Source: Desulfobaccales bacterium (GTDB taxonomy: Bacteria; Desulfobacterota; Desulfobaccia; Desulfobaccales; 0-14-0-80-60-11). Taken from it: a DNA stretch of 64,000 bases. Both the position numbers and the translations under genes were made by a program. Shown one piece after another: positions 52,020-61,780 of this stretch (position 1 is the stretch's first letter; every line of letters starts with the position of its first letter). The notes under the pieces were generated by a model, which worked only from the letters and a program-made list of their open reading frames with translations, was not told the DNA's origin and searched no databases. Location of the stretch: the NCBI GenBank assembly GCA_041648175.1, contig JBAZPO010000008.1, positions 62,001-126,000 on the forward strand. Reading direction: 5' to 3'.

Positions 52020-52574
52020 TTAGGGGAAAGCAACCTTGGGCACGGCCCGGTCGGCGGCGTCGGCGATTTCAAAGTATTCCACCGGGGCAAAGTGAAACGT
52101 CCCGGCAATCAAGTTACTGGGGAAAGACTGGATCAGGATGTTGAAGTTGCGGGCCGCGCCGTTGTAGTAGCGCCGGGACAGTTGGATCTGGTCCTCGATG
52201 TCGGCCAGGGACTGCTGGAGCTGGATGAAATTTTGCGAGGCCTTAAGGTCGGGATAGTTTTCGGCCACCGCGAAGAGGTTCCCCAGGGCTGCGCCCAGGG
52301 CTCCTTCCGCCCGGGCCTTGCCGCCTACACCTTGGGCTTCCAGGCTCTTGGTGCGCAATTCCGTCACCTGGTCCAGGACACCCCGCTCGTGGCCCATGTA
52401 GCCCTTGACTGACTCGATGAGGTTGGGGATGAGGTCGGCCCGGCGCTTGAGCTGCACGTCGATGCCACTCCAGCCCTCGGCCACCATGTTCTTGTTGGTT
52501 ACCAGCCGGTTGTAAATCGTCACGGCCCCGACTAACAGGAGCACCACCACGCCTAGGAGAATGTATCCGGTCAT
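52020..52574 (-). CDS. lemA: LemA family protein
   Basis: A 184-residue protein with one N-terminal membrane helix (about 4-24) and a long helical domain typical of LemA. Family features are WSGIDVQLKRRADLIPNLIESVKGYM, then SRRYYNGAARNFNILIQSFPSN. It pairs with the DUF2207 gene 18 bases downstream. Function is not established in this family. Confidence 0.92.
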   Translation of the reverse strand: MTGYILLGVVVLLLVGAVTIYNRLVTNKNMVAEGWSGIDVQLKRRADLIPNLIESVKGYMGHERGVLDQVTELRTKSLEAQGVGGKARAEGALGAALGNLFAVAENYPDLKASQNFIQLQQSLADIEDQIQLSRRYYNGAARNFNILIQSFPSNLIAGTFHFAPVEYFEIADAADRAVPKVAFP

Positions 52575-52629
52575 TAAAACCCCTTTGTCTGCTGGAGTGA
52601 ACAGGCGTCTCGTCTGTTCTTCTGGAAGG

Positions 52630-52863
52630 TCAAAAATCCGAAACTTTAGGCGCTTTCAATTCCTGAACGGTGAGTTCGCCAAACCATTTTCGCTTATTCC
52701 CGCAGCAGGGCCCGGAACAGGGTTTTCGCACCTTGCGAAAATAGCCGATGCAACCTACGTGAATTGGATCGGTCGGTTTCCACAAATTCTTTAATTCCGG
52801 ATGGTAGGTATTCCAAAGGCGGCGGGCAATGCGGTTGGATTTGGATAGGCGAGGGCCTCTCAT
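52630..52863 (-). CDS. Small basic Cys-containing protein
   Basis: A 77-residue, strongly basic product with PCSGPCCGNKRKWFGELTVQE near the C-terminus. Similar short basic proteins with a Cys-x-x-x-Cys-x-Gly-Asn-x-Arg/Lys-Lys pattern are widespread and uncharacterised. ATG 52863 is preferred to TTG 52872. Function is unknown; a nucleic acid-binding role is only a guess from composition. Confidence 0.5.
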   Translation of the reverse strand: MRGPRLSKSNRIARRLWNTYHPELKNLWKPTDPIHVGCIGYFRKVRKPCSGPCCGNKRKWFGELTVQELKAPKVSDF

Positions 52864-52896
52864 TTTAGCCAAAATTCCCTTTAATACCGTGGTTGT

Positions 52897-52913
52897 GGTG
52901 GGCAGTGCCCACC
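52897..52913. repeat. Palindromic repeat, GGTGGGCA word
   Basis: GGTGGGCA-g-TGCCCACC, a perfect small palindrome. A related copy is at 58333-58350. Confidence 0.6.
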
Positions 52914-53636
52914 CTATATTGCTATTTTATAAGGCAAGAAAGTTTTACCTGAAATACCTAGAATATAAAGTTTTCTAAAATCTAAAGGTAAATTAATTAC
53001 ATTAGATTCTATAAATTTATTTAACACCTCAAGATCTCTTTGGTTACCATATCTTGGAGCAAGGTTATCATCTATTACAATAACCAAGATATGATTTTTC
53101 CCATAATTCTTTGGTTTGCACTTTTGGCCAGCACACTGCTTAATTAGAGCAAAATTCTTTTGTAATAATTCAAAATGATTGGCTACTTCATTTCCAACAA
53201 AAATCTTATGCCCCGTTTTCTCGTTTCCCCTGGATTTAAGAGGTCCAGTTAAGCAAACGTGACCATGCTCGACAAGGTATTTAGTCCTTAAATGGTCATC
53301 CTTGCCATCAATTGCCAACGTAAATTCTATTTTTTGCTCAATAGGTGGTGAGCAAGAATTATTACGAATAATCGCGTCAAAATTATCATTTCCTAGATTT
53401 GGGATGCAGATGATATCGCATCGGTCTGCATATAGGATATTGGCTAATAGGCTCAAGGGCAATATTTCTTCAAGGAATTTCTTAGTAAGCTCTTTTTTTA
53501 GCAGTACATAGTGGTGGCCTTCTTTAGAATTGGCAAATTCTCGATTCTTTTTCTCCCACCAAAGAGAAAGTTCACCCGGTGTTCGTTCTTTCTCCATATC
53601 CTCTTTGGTGAGAATTGCTGAAGGGTCAATTACCAT
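52914..53636 (-). CDS. AT-rich orphan protein of unknown function
   Basis: About 240 residues from ATG 53636. The sequence looks protein-like, with IVNxx-type beta strands (NHILVIVIDDNLAPRYG) and Cys-rich segments (IKQCAGQKCKPKNYG), but no family is recognised. Asp/Glu and Lys in FDAIIRNN and EQKIEFTLAID could form a nuclease-like core, which is uncertain. It is much more AT-rich than its neighbours and has no good ribosome binding site. This suggests recent acquisition. A longer start at 53672 would be read from a repeat and is rejected. Confidence 0.5.
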   Translation of the reverse strand: MVIDPSAILTKEDMEKERTPGELSLWWEKKNREFANSKEGHHYVLLKKELTKKFLEEILPLSLLANILYADRCDIICIPNLGNDNFDAIIRNNSCSPPIEQKIEFTLAIDGKDDHLRTKYLVEHGHVCLTGPLKSRGNEKTGHKIFVGNEVANHFELLQKNFALIKQCAGQKCKPKNYGKNHILVIVIDDNLAPRYGNQRDLEVLNKFIESNVINLPLDFRKLYILGISGKTFLPYKIAI

Positions 53637-53655
53637 GTCAGATTTGTCAGCCGCA

Positions 53656-53678
53656 AGGTGCGCAGTGCGCACCCTACC
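53656..53678. repeat. Palindromic repeat, GGTGCGCA word
   Basis: AAGGTGCGCA-g-TGCGCACC, the same word as 11906-11928. Confidence 0.6.
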
Positions 53679-53751
53679 TTTTACTTAAGGGATTGGGGGA
53701 CGGGGGTAAGGGCTCTCGCCCTTAGCCCCTTACCCCACAATCAATCATTTT

Positions 53752-56394
53752 CTATCCCTTCGCCTTTTGGGCGATGACTTCGTAGACTTGTTCCAGGGCG
53801 GCGGGGAGTTTGTCTTTGTCGGGGCCGCCGGCTTGGGCCATGTCGGGGCGGCCGCCGCCGCTGCCGCCGACTACCGGGGCGATGGCTTTGATGATCTCAC
53901 CGGCGGGGAAGCGTTTGGTGAGGTCTTTGGTCACCAGGGCGATGAGCATGACTTTTTCGGTGGCGTCGCTGCCCAGGACCACGATGCCGCTTTTGAGCTT
54001 ATCCTGGAACTTTACCGCAAAGTCCCTCAGGGTCTTGGGATCGGCGGCGTCGACCTTCAGGGCCAGGACCGAGACGCCGTCCACCTGGCGCACCTGGTCC
54101 ATGAGGTCTTTGGCCTGGGTCGAGGCCAGGCGGCCTTTGAGGGCCTCCAGTTCCTTTTCCAGTTTTTTCGAGCGCTCCAACGTCTTTTCCAGGCGGGTCA
54201 CCAGATCGGCCCGGCTGCCCTTGAGGAGGCTGGCGGCCTGATCCAATTCCCGGGCCTGCTCCTGGGTGAGTTTTACGGCCTCCACGCCGCAGACCGCCTC
54301 GATACGGCGGATGCCCGCGGCGATGGAGGTTTCGGTGGTGATTTTGCACAGGCCCAAGTCACCGGTGCGCTCGACGTGGGTGCCACCGCAGAGTTCCTGG
54401 CTGACCTCCGGGATGGCCACTACCCGGACATTGTCGCCGTATTTTTCTTCGAACAGGGCCGTGGCCCCCAGGTCCATGGCTTCGGTCATGGTCATCTGAT
54501 CGGTGTGCACCGGCAGGTTGGCCGTCACGGCCTGGTTCAGGTCCAGCTCGATGGCCTCCAGTTCCTCGGGGGTGATGCCCTTGAAGTGGGTAAAGTCGAA
54601 ACGCAAACGGTCCGGGTCCACCAGGGAGCCGGACTGTTTGACGTGATCGCCCAGATGGCGCCGCAAGGCTGCCTGGAGGAGATGGGTGGCGGTGTGGTGG
54701 GCCATGATGCGACGGCGCCGCTTGGCGTCTACTTCCAAATGGGCCGGGTCATTGACATGGACCACACCTTTCTCCACCTTACCCTGGTGCACGATGAGGT
54801 CGTTGGGCAGCTTCTGGGTGGCGGTCACCCGGACGAGCCAGCCGTCGCCGGAGATGCTGCCCGTGTCCCCCACCTGGCCGCCGGATTCGCCGTAAAAGGG
54901 GCTCGCCCCGGTGATGACCTCCACTTCCTGCCCGGCCTCGGCCTGGGCGTTGTGGCCGGACTCCACGATGAGGGCCAGGATGGTGCTGTCGCCTTGCAGG
55001 GCGTCATAGCCCAGAAATTGGGTGGGGGGCCATTCCGCCAGTTCCTGGTAGACCATGGGGAGTTCCTCCCCGGGGCCGCCTTTCCAGGACTGCCGGGAGG
55101 CTTCCCTTTGGGCCTGCATGTTGGCTTCGAAGCCTTCCAGGTCCAGCACCAGGCCCTCTTCCCGCAGGGTGTCCTGGACCAGGTCCAGGGGGAAGCCGTA
55201 GGTGTCGTAGAGCTTGAAGGCCACCTCCCCTGGCAGAATTTTCTGGCTGTGGTGCTTGAGATAGTCCAACTCCTCGCCCAAGAGCTTGAGGCCGTGGTCC
55301 AGGGTGTCGGCGAAACGCTCTTCCTCGCCCGTGACCACCTGGGTCATGATATGGTGCATCTGGCGGAGTTCGGGATAGACTTCACCCATGAGTTCGACCA
55401 CCCGGTCGCAGACTTGGGTGAGGAACGGCGTCTTGAGGTTGAGGAGGCGGCCGAAGCGGATGGCCCGGCGCATGATGCGGCGCAGCACGTAGCCCCGGCC
55501 TTCGTTGGAGGGCAGCACGCCGTCGGCGATGAGGAAGGCGGTGGCCCGGCTGTGGTCGGCGATGACCCGGAAGGGCACGTTCTGGGCTTCGCTCGCGCCG
55601 TAAGACTGCCCGGCCAGGGCCTCGATGCCGGCAATCACCGGCCGCAGCAGGTCGCAGTCGAAGTTGCTCTTAACACCCTGGATGACGGCGCAGAGGCGCT
55701 CGAGCCCCATGCCGGTGTCGATACTGGGTTTGGGCAGAGGATGGAGCACGCCGTCCGGAGTGCGGTTGTACTGCATGAAGACCAGGTTCCAGATCTCAAG
55801 ATACCGGTCGCACTCGCACTTGCCGATGCCGCACTCGGGGCCGCAGGACATGGCTTCGCCCTGGTCGATGAGGATTTCGGAGCACGGCCCGCAGGGCCCC
55901 GTATCGCCCATGGCCCAAAAATTGTCCTTTTCGCCCATACCGATTATGCGAGACGGCGGCAACCCGCTGATTTTCTCCCAGAGGCGGGCCGCTTCTTCGT
56001 CTTCGTGGAACACGGTGGCCCAGAGCTTATCCGCGGGGAGTTTAAAGTGCTGGGTCAAAAGCTCCCAGGCCATCTCGATGGCTCCTTCCTTGAAATAATC
56101 GCCGAAGGAAAAGTTTCCCAGCATTTCAAAGAAGGTGTGGTGCCGGGCGGTGAAGCCCACGTTTTCCAGGTCGTTGTGTTTGCCGCCGGCCCGGACGCAC
56201 TTCTGAGAACTGGCGGCCCGGGTGTAGGGCCGGGGGTCTTCTCCCGTGAACACCTTTTTAAACTGCACCATGCCTGCATTGGTAAACAAAAGCGTTGGGT
56301 CGCCTGCGGGCACCAGGGAGGAACTGGGCACCCGGGTATGGCCCTTGGAGGCGAAGAAGCGTAAGAAGGTCTCCCGGATCTCGCGGCTGGTCAT
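53752..56394 (-). CDS. alaS: Alanyl-tRNA synthetase
   Basis: An 880-residue class II synthetase that charges tRNA-Ala and edits misacylated Ser/Gly. Features in order: motif 1 PSSSLVPAGDPTLLFTNAGM, motif 2 around FFEMLGNFSFGDYF, motif 3 GMGLERLCAV, then the editing domain with zinc-type HHTATHLLQAALRRHLG and CGGTHVERTGDLG, and the C-terminal DHHA1 region with GGSGGGRPDMAQAGG. Normal length. It is the last gene of the recA-alaS pair, three bases after recA. The opposite-strand 865-codon frame is a shadow. Confidence 0.97.
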   Translation of the reverse strand: MTSREIRETFLRFFASKGHTRVPSSSLVPAGDPTLLFTNAGMVQFKKVFTGEDPRPYTRAASSQKCVRAGGKHNDLENVGFTARHHTFFEMLGNFSFGDYFKEGAIEMAWELLTQHFKLPADKLWATVFHEDEEAARLWEKISGLPPSRIIGMGEKDNFWAMGDTGPCGPCSEILIDQGEAMSCGPECGIGKCECDRYLEIWNLVFMQYNRTPDGVLHPLPKPSIDTGMGLERLCAVIQGVKSNFDCDLLRPVIAGIEALAGQSYGASEAQNVPFRVIADHSRATAFLIADGVLPSNEGRGYVLRRIMRRAIRFGRLLNLKTPFLTQVCDRVVELMGEVYPELRQMHHIMTQVVTGEEERFADTLDHGLKLLGEELDYLKHHSQKILPGEVAFKLYDTYGFPLDLVQDTLREEGLVLDLEGFEANMQAQREASRQSWKGGPGEELPMVYQELAEWPPTQFLGYDALQGDSTILALIVESGHNAQAEAGQEVEVITGASPFYGESGGQVGDTGSISGDGWLVRVTATQKLPNDLIVHQGKVEKGVVHVNDPAHLEVDAKRRRRIMAHHTATHLLQAALRRHLGDHVKQSGSLVDPDRLRFDFTHFKGITPEELEAIELDLNQAVTANLPVHTDQMTMTEAMDLGATALFEEKYGDNVRVVAIPEVSQELCGGTHVERTGDLGLCKITTETSIAAGIRRIEAVCGVEAVKLTQEQARELDQAASLLKGSRADLVTRLEKTLERSKKLEKELEALKGRLASTQAKDLMDQVRQVDGVSVLALKVDAADPKTLRDFAVKFQDKLKSGIVVLGSDATEKVMLIALVTKDLTKRFPAGEIIKAIAPVVGGSGGGRPDMAQAGGPDKDKLPAALEQVYEVIAQKAKG

Positions 56395-56397
56395 ATC

Positions 56398-57429
<1,032 letters not shown>

Positions 57430-57461
57430 ATGTTGTTCCTTATAGTTTTATTTTTCCTGTA

Positions 57462-57512
57462 TAGGGCGTGCCGCGCACGCCGCTTTTGTTCGGCGGCCAT
57501 GGGCCGCCCTAT
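57462..57512. repeat. Palindromic repeat, TAGGGCG word
   Basis: TAGGGCGTGCCGCGCACGCC with a right arm GGGCCGCCCTA, related to 22757-22800, between recA and thpR. Confidence 0.6.
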
Positions 57513-57516
57513 GATT

Positions 57517-58080
57517 CTATTTCCCCAGCGGAATCACCTTCAGCCGCGTATACTTCGACCCCTGGGGGGACAGGACGCTTTGAAAGAGGATCAACTCTTT
57601 AACCGGAAACGGCGGCCAGTCCACCGGCGGCAGCTTTTCCAGCATTTTTGCCAGCTTCTCCCGGTTGGCCGGGGACTTCACCCGGCCCAGGGTGAGATGG
57701 GGGTTAAAGGCCCGGCCTTCGGGGAGGTAACCCAGGGTGGCGAAGGCCTTCTCCAGGTGGTGATAAAGGCGCGTCAGAGGCACCATGTCTCCGCCCAGCC
57801 CCAGCCAGACCACTCGGGGGGCCTTGGTGGATGGAAAGGCGCCGGCCATGGTCGCCTTAAGCTGAAACGGATCCTCGGTTTGCACCACCTCCCGGGCCGC
57901 CAGGGCCAGAGTATCAATCTCATCATCGGGTACGTTACCGAAAAATTTTAAGGTGAGGTGGATGTTGCCCACCGCCACCCAGCGCACGTCGGCGTGGCTG
58001 CGCTTCAGCTCCCCCTGGAGCAGGGCCAGGTTAGCCCGGAGTGCTTCGGGCATCTCAATGGCCAGGAAAGCACGGATCAT
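57517..58080 (-). CDS. thpR: RNA 2',3'-cyclic phosphodiesterase (LigT family)
   Basis: A 187-residue 2H phosphoesterase. Two HxTx motifs, HLTLKFFG and HLTLGRVKSP, form the active site. The opening is IRAFLAIEMPEAL. It opens 2',3'-cyclic phosphates at RNA ends, though the in vivo target is unclear. The gene lies between cinA and recA. Normal length. Confidence 0.93.
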   Translation of the reverse strand: MIRAFLAIEMPEALRANLALLQGELKRSHADVRWVAVGNIHLTLKFFGNVPDDEIDTLALAAREVVQTEDPFQLKATMAGAFPSTKAPRVVWLGLGGDMVPLTRLYHHLEKAFATLGYLPEGRAFNPHLTLGRVKSPANREKLAKMLEKLPPVDWPPFPVKELILFQSVLSPQGSKYTRLKVIPLGK

Positions 58081-58119
58081 GGCGTCTTACTCGAATGCAT
58101 AAATATTGTTGTTTCTAAC

Positions 58120-58350
58120 CACACCCCCCTCACCCCAACCCTCTCCCCCCGCCGGGGGGAGAGGGAGTGATGAAGGTCCGTAATTATCGGCTCGTTCCAA
58201 AGTGCAACTTGGGAACGAGTGGAAATGTGCGGGTCATGTTAGTCTTCAGTCTTTAGTGGGGAGTGTCCCCCCCCACCGCTTTGTTCGCACAGGCGAGACG
58301 CCTGTGCCACCAATTAAACCTTTTTTAGGAAAATGGTGGGCAGTGCCCTA
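58120..58350. repeat. Four palindromic repeats in a row
   Basis: The words are: CCCTCTCCCCCC-gcc-GGGGGGAGAGGG (58138-58164), CTCGTTCC-aaagtgcaactt-GGGAACGAG (58191-58220), GCACAGGCG-aga-CGCCTGTGC (58287-58307) and GGTGGGCAGTGCCC (58333-58346). No gene lies between thpR and cinA. Confidence 0.65.
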
Positions 58351-58351
58351 C

Positions 58352-59593
58352 CTACATTTTTTTCAACGTCCTTCGCAGCCGGTCCAGGGCGGTTTCGGCG
58401 GTCAGGGTTTTGATCTGGGTCCGGTTGCCGTGAAACTGATAGTGCCAGACGTCTTCGCCAAAGGGGGTGCTCAGGCCGATATACACGGTGCCCACAGGTT
58501 TAGCGATGCTCCCGCCGCTGGGGCCGGCAATGCCCGTCACTGAGAGGCCCACGGCGGCGCGGAAGGTTTCCCGCACGCCTCGCGCCATGTCCCGAGCGGT
58601 TTCCGGACTGACTGCCCCTTTTTGGGCCAATTCTTCCGCCGGTACCCGCAGCAAATCATGTTTGGCCTCGTTGCTATAGCTCACCACGCCGCCCAGAAAG
58701 TAGTCCGAGGAGCCGGCAACATTGGTAATGCGATGCCCGATAAGCCCGCCCGTACAAGATTCCGCCACCGCCAGGGTGAGGCCGCGTTCCTTGAGCAGGC
58801 GGCCTACCAGTTCCTCCAGGGTTACTGCATTGGAACCTATGAGCGCTTCTCCCACCTCTTGGGCCAGCGTATAAGTGAGGCGATCCAGGGAGGCGTTGAG
58901 TTCGGCGCGGTCAATGCCCCGCACCGTCAGACTCAGATGGGTTTCGGGAAAATTGGGATAATATCCCACCGTCACGCCCTGTTGAAAATCCGGTAAGCGG
59001 CAGATAACCCCCTGCAACTGGGCTTCGGCAATCCCGAACAGGCGCAGGGTGCGCCGGACCCAAAATTCTTCCGGGTTGGCCCAATCTAACAGACTGGGGA
59101 GCACGATGTTGTTAAACAGACTGCGCATCTCCTGGGGCACCCCGGGCAGGAAAAACAGGCGCACTTCCTGGTGCTGCACGGCAAAGCCGCAGGTCATGCA
59201 GCCGGGGTCCAAAAGCTGCGCTCCTTCCGGGATCAGGGCCAGGCCGGCATAGCGCTCCTCCCAGGGGATTTGCCGCTCGCCCAGGCAGCGCTTAATGCGG
59301 TCTAACAGGCCTTCATGGACCACCAGCCGCCGATTTAAGGCCAGGGCTGCAGCGGGGAGGGTGACGTCGTCTTCGGTGGGCCCCAGGCCCCCGGTGACAA
59401 TGATAAATTGGGAGCGGGCCAAGGCCCGGTCCAGGACTTCGCGGATCAGGGGGGTCTGGTCCCCTACCGTGGTGATGCGCGCCACCGTCAACCCGGCCTC
59501 GAACAGCCGCCGGGCGGCATAATGGGCATTGCAGTCAACCACCAGGCCGGTAATCAACTCCGTGCCGGTGGCAATGATTTCGCCGTGCATCAT
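58352..59593 (-). CDS. cinA: CinA family nicotinamide-nucleotide amidohydrolase
   Basis: A 413-residue two-domain protein. The N-terminal MoCF-like domain (GEIIATGTELITG, IVTGGLGPTEDDVT) is followed by the C-terminal CinA domain (LAVAESCTGGLIGHRIT, GVVSYSNEAK, GIAGPSGG), which holds the NMN deamidase site. The enzyme salvages NMN and may also hydrolyse ADP-ribose. It is one gene of the pgpA-cinA-thpR-recA-alaS cluster. Confidence 0.94.
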   Translation of the reverse strand: MMHGEIIATGTELITGLVVDCNAHYAARRLFEAGLTVARITTVGDQTPLIREVLDRALARSQFIIVTGGLGPTEDDVTLPAAALALNRRLVVHEGLLDRIKRCLGERQIPWEERYAGLALIPEGAQLLDPGCMTCGFAVQHQEVRLFFLPGVPQEMRSLFNNIVLPSLLDWANPEEFWVRRTLRLFGIAEAQLQGVICRLPDFQQGVTVGYYPNFPETHLSLTVRGIDRAELNASLDRLTYTLAQEVGEALIGSNAVTLEELVGRLLKERGLTLAVAESCTGGLIGHRITNVAGSSDYFLGGVVSYSNEAKHDLLRVPAEELAQKGAVSPETARDMARGVRETFRAAVGLSVTGIAGPSGGSIAKPVGTVYIGLSTPFGEDVWHYQFHGNRTQIKTLTAETALDRLRRTLKKM

Positions 59594-59599
59594 AAGCAG

Positions 59600-59675
59600 T
59601 TGCCAGTGGTCAGTGGTCAGTGGTCAGTAAAAGTCAGTTGTTTTTCTGACAACTGATAACTAACCCCTGACAACT
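59600..59675. repeat. Repeats of GTCAGTGGTCAGTGGT and GTTGTCAG words
   Basis: Short direct repeats CAGTGGT and an inverted pair GTCAGTTG/CAACTGA between cinA and pgpA. It resembles 63068-63140. Confidence 0.55.
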
Positions 59676-59684
59676 ATTCCGTCT

Positions 59685-60158
59685 CTAGCCCCCTCCCCAA
59701 AGTATCATAACAATTTCCACGATCATCCGCCCGATTACCCCCGCGGCCACGTCGTCGGCCATGATTTCCAGGCCGCCGTGGCCTTCGCCGAACCAGCGGA
59801 TGGGGCCGGGTTTGAAGATGTCCAGGGTTCTAAAGACAATAAACCCCAGGACTGCGGCCGGCCAACTTGGGGTGACCCCGGCCAGGGTGATGAGCAGCCC
59901 CACCACTTCGTCCACCACGATGGCCGGGTGGTCGGTGCGTCCCAAATAGGCCTGGGCGGGGCCTGCGGCAATCAAGCCCAGGATCATCAGGGCCGCCACC
60001 CCCAAGGCATACCCCCAGGGACCGATTTGTGCGAGCAGGTACCAGAGCGGCAGGGCCGCCAGAGTGCCCCAGGTGCCGGGCATAAAAGGCAGGTAGCCGA
60101 CTCCGCCCCAGGTGGCCAGGGCCAGGATCATACGGGACACCCGGGTTTTCGGCCTCAC
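59685..60158 (-). CDS. pgpA: Phosphatidylglycerophosphatase A
   Basis: A 157-residue membrane enzyme that removes phosphate from phosphatidylglycerophosphate. It has about four helices, with the conserved GYLPFMPGTWGTL, HPAIVVDEVVGLLITL (Asp-Glu active-site residues), PGPIRWFG and the C-terminal DDVAAG motif. It heads the cluster that ends with alaS. Confidence 0.93.
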   Translation of the reverse strand: MRPKTRVSRMILALATWGGVGYLPFMPGTWGTLAALPLWYLLAQIGPWGYALGVAALMILGLIAAGPAQAYLGRTDHPAIVVDEVVGLLITLAGVTPSWPAAVLGFIVFRTLDIFKPGPIRWFGEGHGGLEIMADDVAAGVIGRMIVEIVMILWGGG

Positions 60159-60323
60159 CGTTTTACACCTCTAACATTTTAAGAAATATATGGATTTAAA
60201 GCGCTTGTCAATAATTCCCCGGCCGGGCGGTTTTTTCCCGGGCGAATCCTGTCTTGACAGGTATTTCATAATTATAAGGAATAAGGGGTTAAAAAATGTT
60301 ATGATTTTCTTTATAATCCTGTT

Positions 60324-61619
60324 ATGCCGTCCGAATTTCCAGAACCTGCTCAAACCGCTCCCCACATCATTCCCCGGCCCGAACACACCGTTTCCCGCCG
60401 CGACATCGACGTGGAAGCCCTGAAAGTCCTCTACCGCCTGCATCATGCCGGATATACCGCCTACCTGGTGGGCGGCGGCGTCCGGGATTTGCTGCTGGGC
60501 AAGAGGCCCAAAGACTTCGACGTGGTCACCGACGCCCGGCCCGGCGAGCTCCGGAAACTCTTCCGCAACAGCCGGATTATCGGCCGGCGCTTTCGGTTAG
60601 TCCAGGTCTTCTTCAAGGGGGCGCACATTGTGGAGGTCTCCACCTTCCGGTGCCGCTCCGAATTCGACGAATTGCCGGAAAATAACAACATCCCCGCCAA
60701 GGACACCACCTATGGCACCCCGGCGGAGGACGCCCAACGCCGGGACCTGACCATCAACGGCCTGTTTTATAACATCGCCGATTTTTCCCTGGTGGATTAC
60801 GTAGGCGGCATGGAAGATTTGGAGGCCAAACGCATCCGGGTGATCGGCGAGCCCTCAGTGCGCTTCGTGCGGGACCCGGTGCGCATGCTGCGGGTGCTGC
60901 GCCACGCCGCCCGCATCGGCTTTACCATCGACGAGGCGGCTTGGGATGAGATTCTGGTCAAAGGTCACCTGATCCGTACCTGCCCGCCGGCCCGGGTCAG
61001 GGACGAACTCCTCAAAGATTTCCACAGCGGCGCGGCACACCCGTTTTTTGCGCTGATGCTGGACTCCGGGTTGTTCTATCAGATCTTTCCAGCCTGGGCC
61101 GGGCATTTGGGAGCGTCGGGTGAGGGTCGCTTGCTCGAACTGATCGGCAGGCTGGACCAATTGGCGGAGGGTGGCGTAGCGGTGCCTGACAGTTTGCTCT
61201 GGGCGGTGTTTTTAGCCGCTTTCCTGGAGCCGGAAACCCATCCCCAGGACTTCAAAGAACTGCGGGAATTCATCCAGGAGAAGATCAAGGAGGCTCTGGG
61301 CGGCATCGAGTTCCCACGGCAGCGGCAGGATGAGGTCTCCCAGATGCTGGCCCTGGAACAGCGGGTGGCGCCATTTACGGCCAAGGGCCAACCCATCCCG
61401 GCCCGGCTGACCCGGCTGTCGTTATATCCCCTGACCTGGATGCTCCATCAGATCAAAACGGCCCCCGAGGCCGAGTTGCTGGAGCGCTGCCAGCCAGAGG
61501 CCATGCCGGTTCCCGCGCCGGCGCCCAAACGCCGGCACTCCCGGCGCCGCCGCCCACGGGGGCGGAGGCGGGGAAAAGAAGCTGGGGGAGGGGCTAAAGG
61601 CGTTGGGGGAGAGGGCTAA
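60324..61619 (+). CDS. pcnB: Poly(A) polymerase/CCA-adding nucleotidyltransferase (PcnB-type)
   Basis: A 431-residue class II nucleotidyltransferase. The head carries VGGGVRDLLLGKRPKDFDVVT (Gly-Gly motif and Asp-x-Asp), followed by SRIIGRRFRLVQV and DLTINGLFY. It adds A tails to RNA; CCA addition cannot be excluded. The last 35 residues are Arg-rich (RRHSRRRRPRGRRRGKE), typical of PcnB. ATG 60324 has no strong ribosome binding site. It diverges from pgpA. Confidence 0.9.
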   Translation: MPSEFPEPAQTAPHIIPRPEHTVSRRDIDVEALKVLYRLHHAGYTAYLVGGGVRDLLLGKRPKDFDVVTDARPGELRKLFRNSRIIGRRFRLVQVFFKGAHIVEVSTFRCRSEFDELPENNNIPAKDTTYGTPAEDAQRRDLTINGLFYNIADFSLVDYVGGMEDLEAKRIRVIGEPSVRFVRDPVRMLRVLRHAARIGFTIDEAAWDEILVKGHLIRTCPPARVRDELLKDFHSGAAHPFFALMLDSGLFYQIFPAWAGHLGASGEGRLLELIGRLDQLAEGGVAVPDSLLWAVFLAAFLEPETHPQDFKELREFIQEKIKEALGGIEFPRQRQDEVSQMLALEQRVAPFTAKGQPIPARLTRLSLYPLTWMLHQIKTAPEAELLERCQPEAMPVPAPAPKRRHSRRRRPRGRRRGKEAGGGAKGVGGEG

Positions 61620-61720
61620 GGTTTTTCATGGGGGGCCTTATAATTAAAAAAGACTCTCCCCGATCCATCTCCCAATCCCGTAAGAAAGCTGGGCGCACCT
61701 GCGTGTGCTCCCGCTAAAAA

Positions 61721-61745
61721 GGGCGGACACCTAGTCCGCCCCTAC
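61721..61745. repeat. Palindromic repeat, GGGCGGAC word
   Basis: GGGCGGAC-accta-GTCCGCCCC between pcnB and tyrS (convergent), followed by a GTGGCACGGGCG word at 61757. Confidence 0.65.
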
Positions 61746-61780
61746 AAAAACCTCGGTGGCACGGGCGTCTCGCCTGGGCT

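Noticed and set aside
53767..56364. 865-codon plus-strand frame opposite alaS
   Set aside because: A shadow of alaS caused by GC-rich codon use, with Gly/His/Val-rich low-complexity composition.
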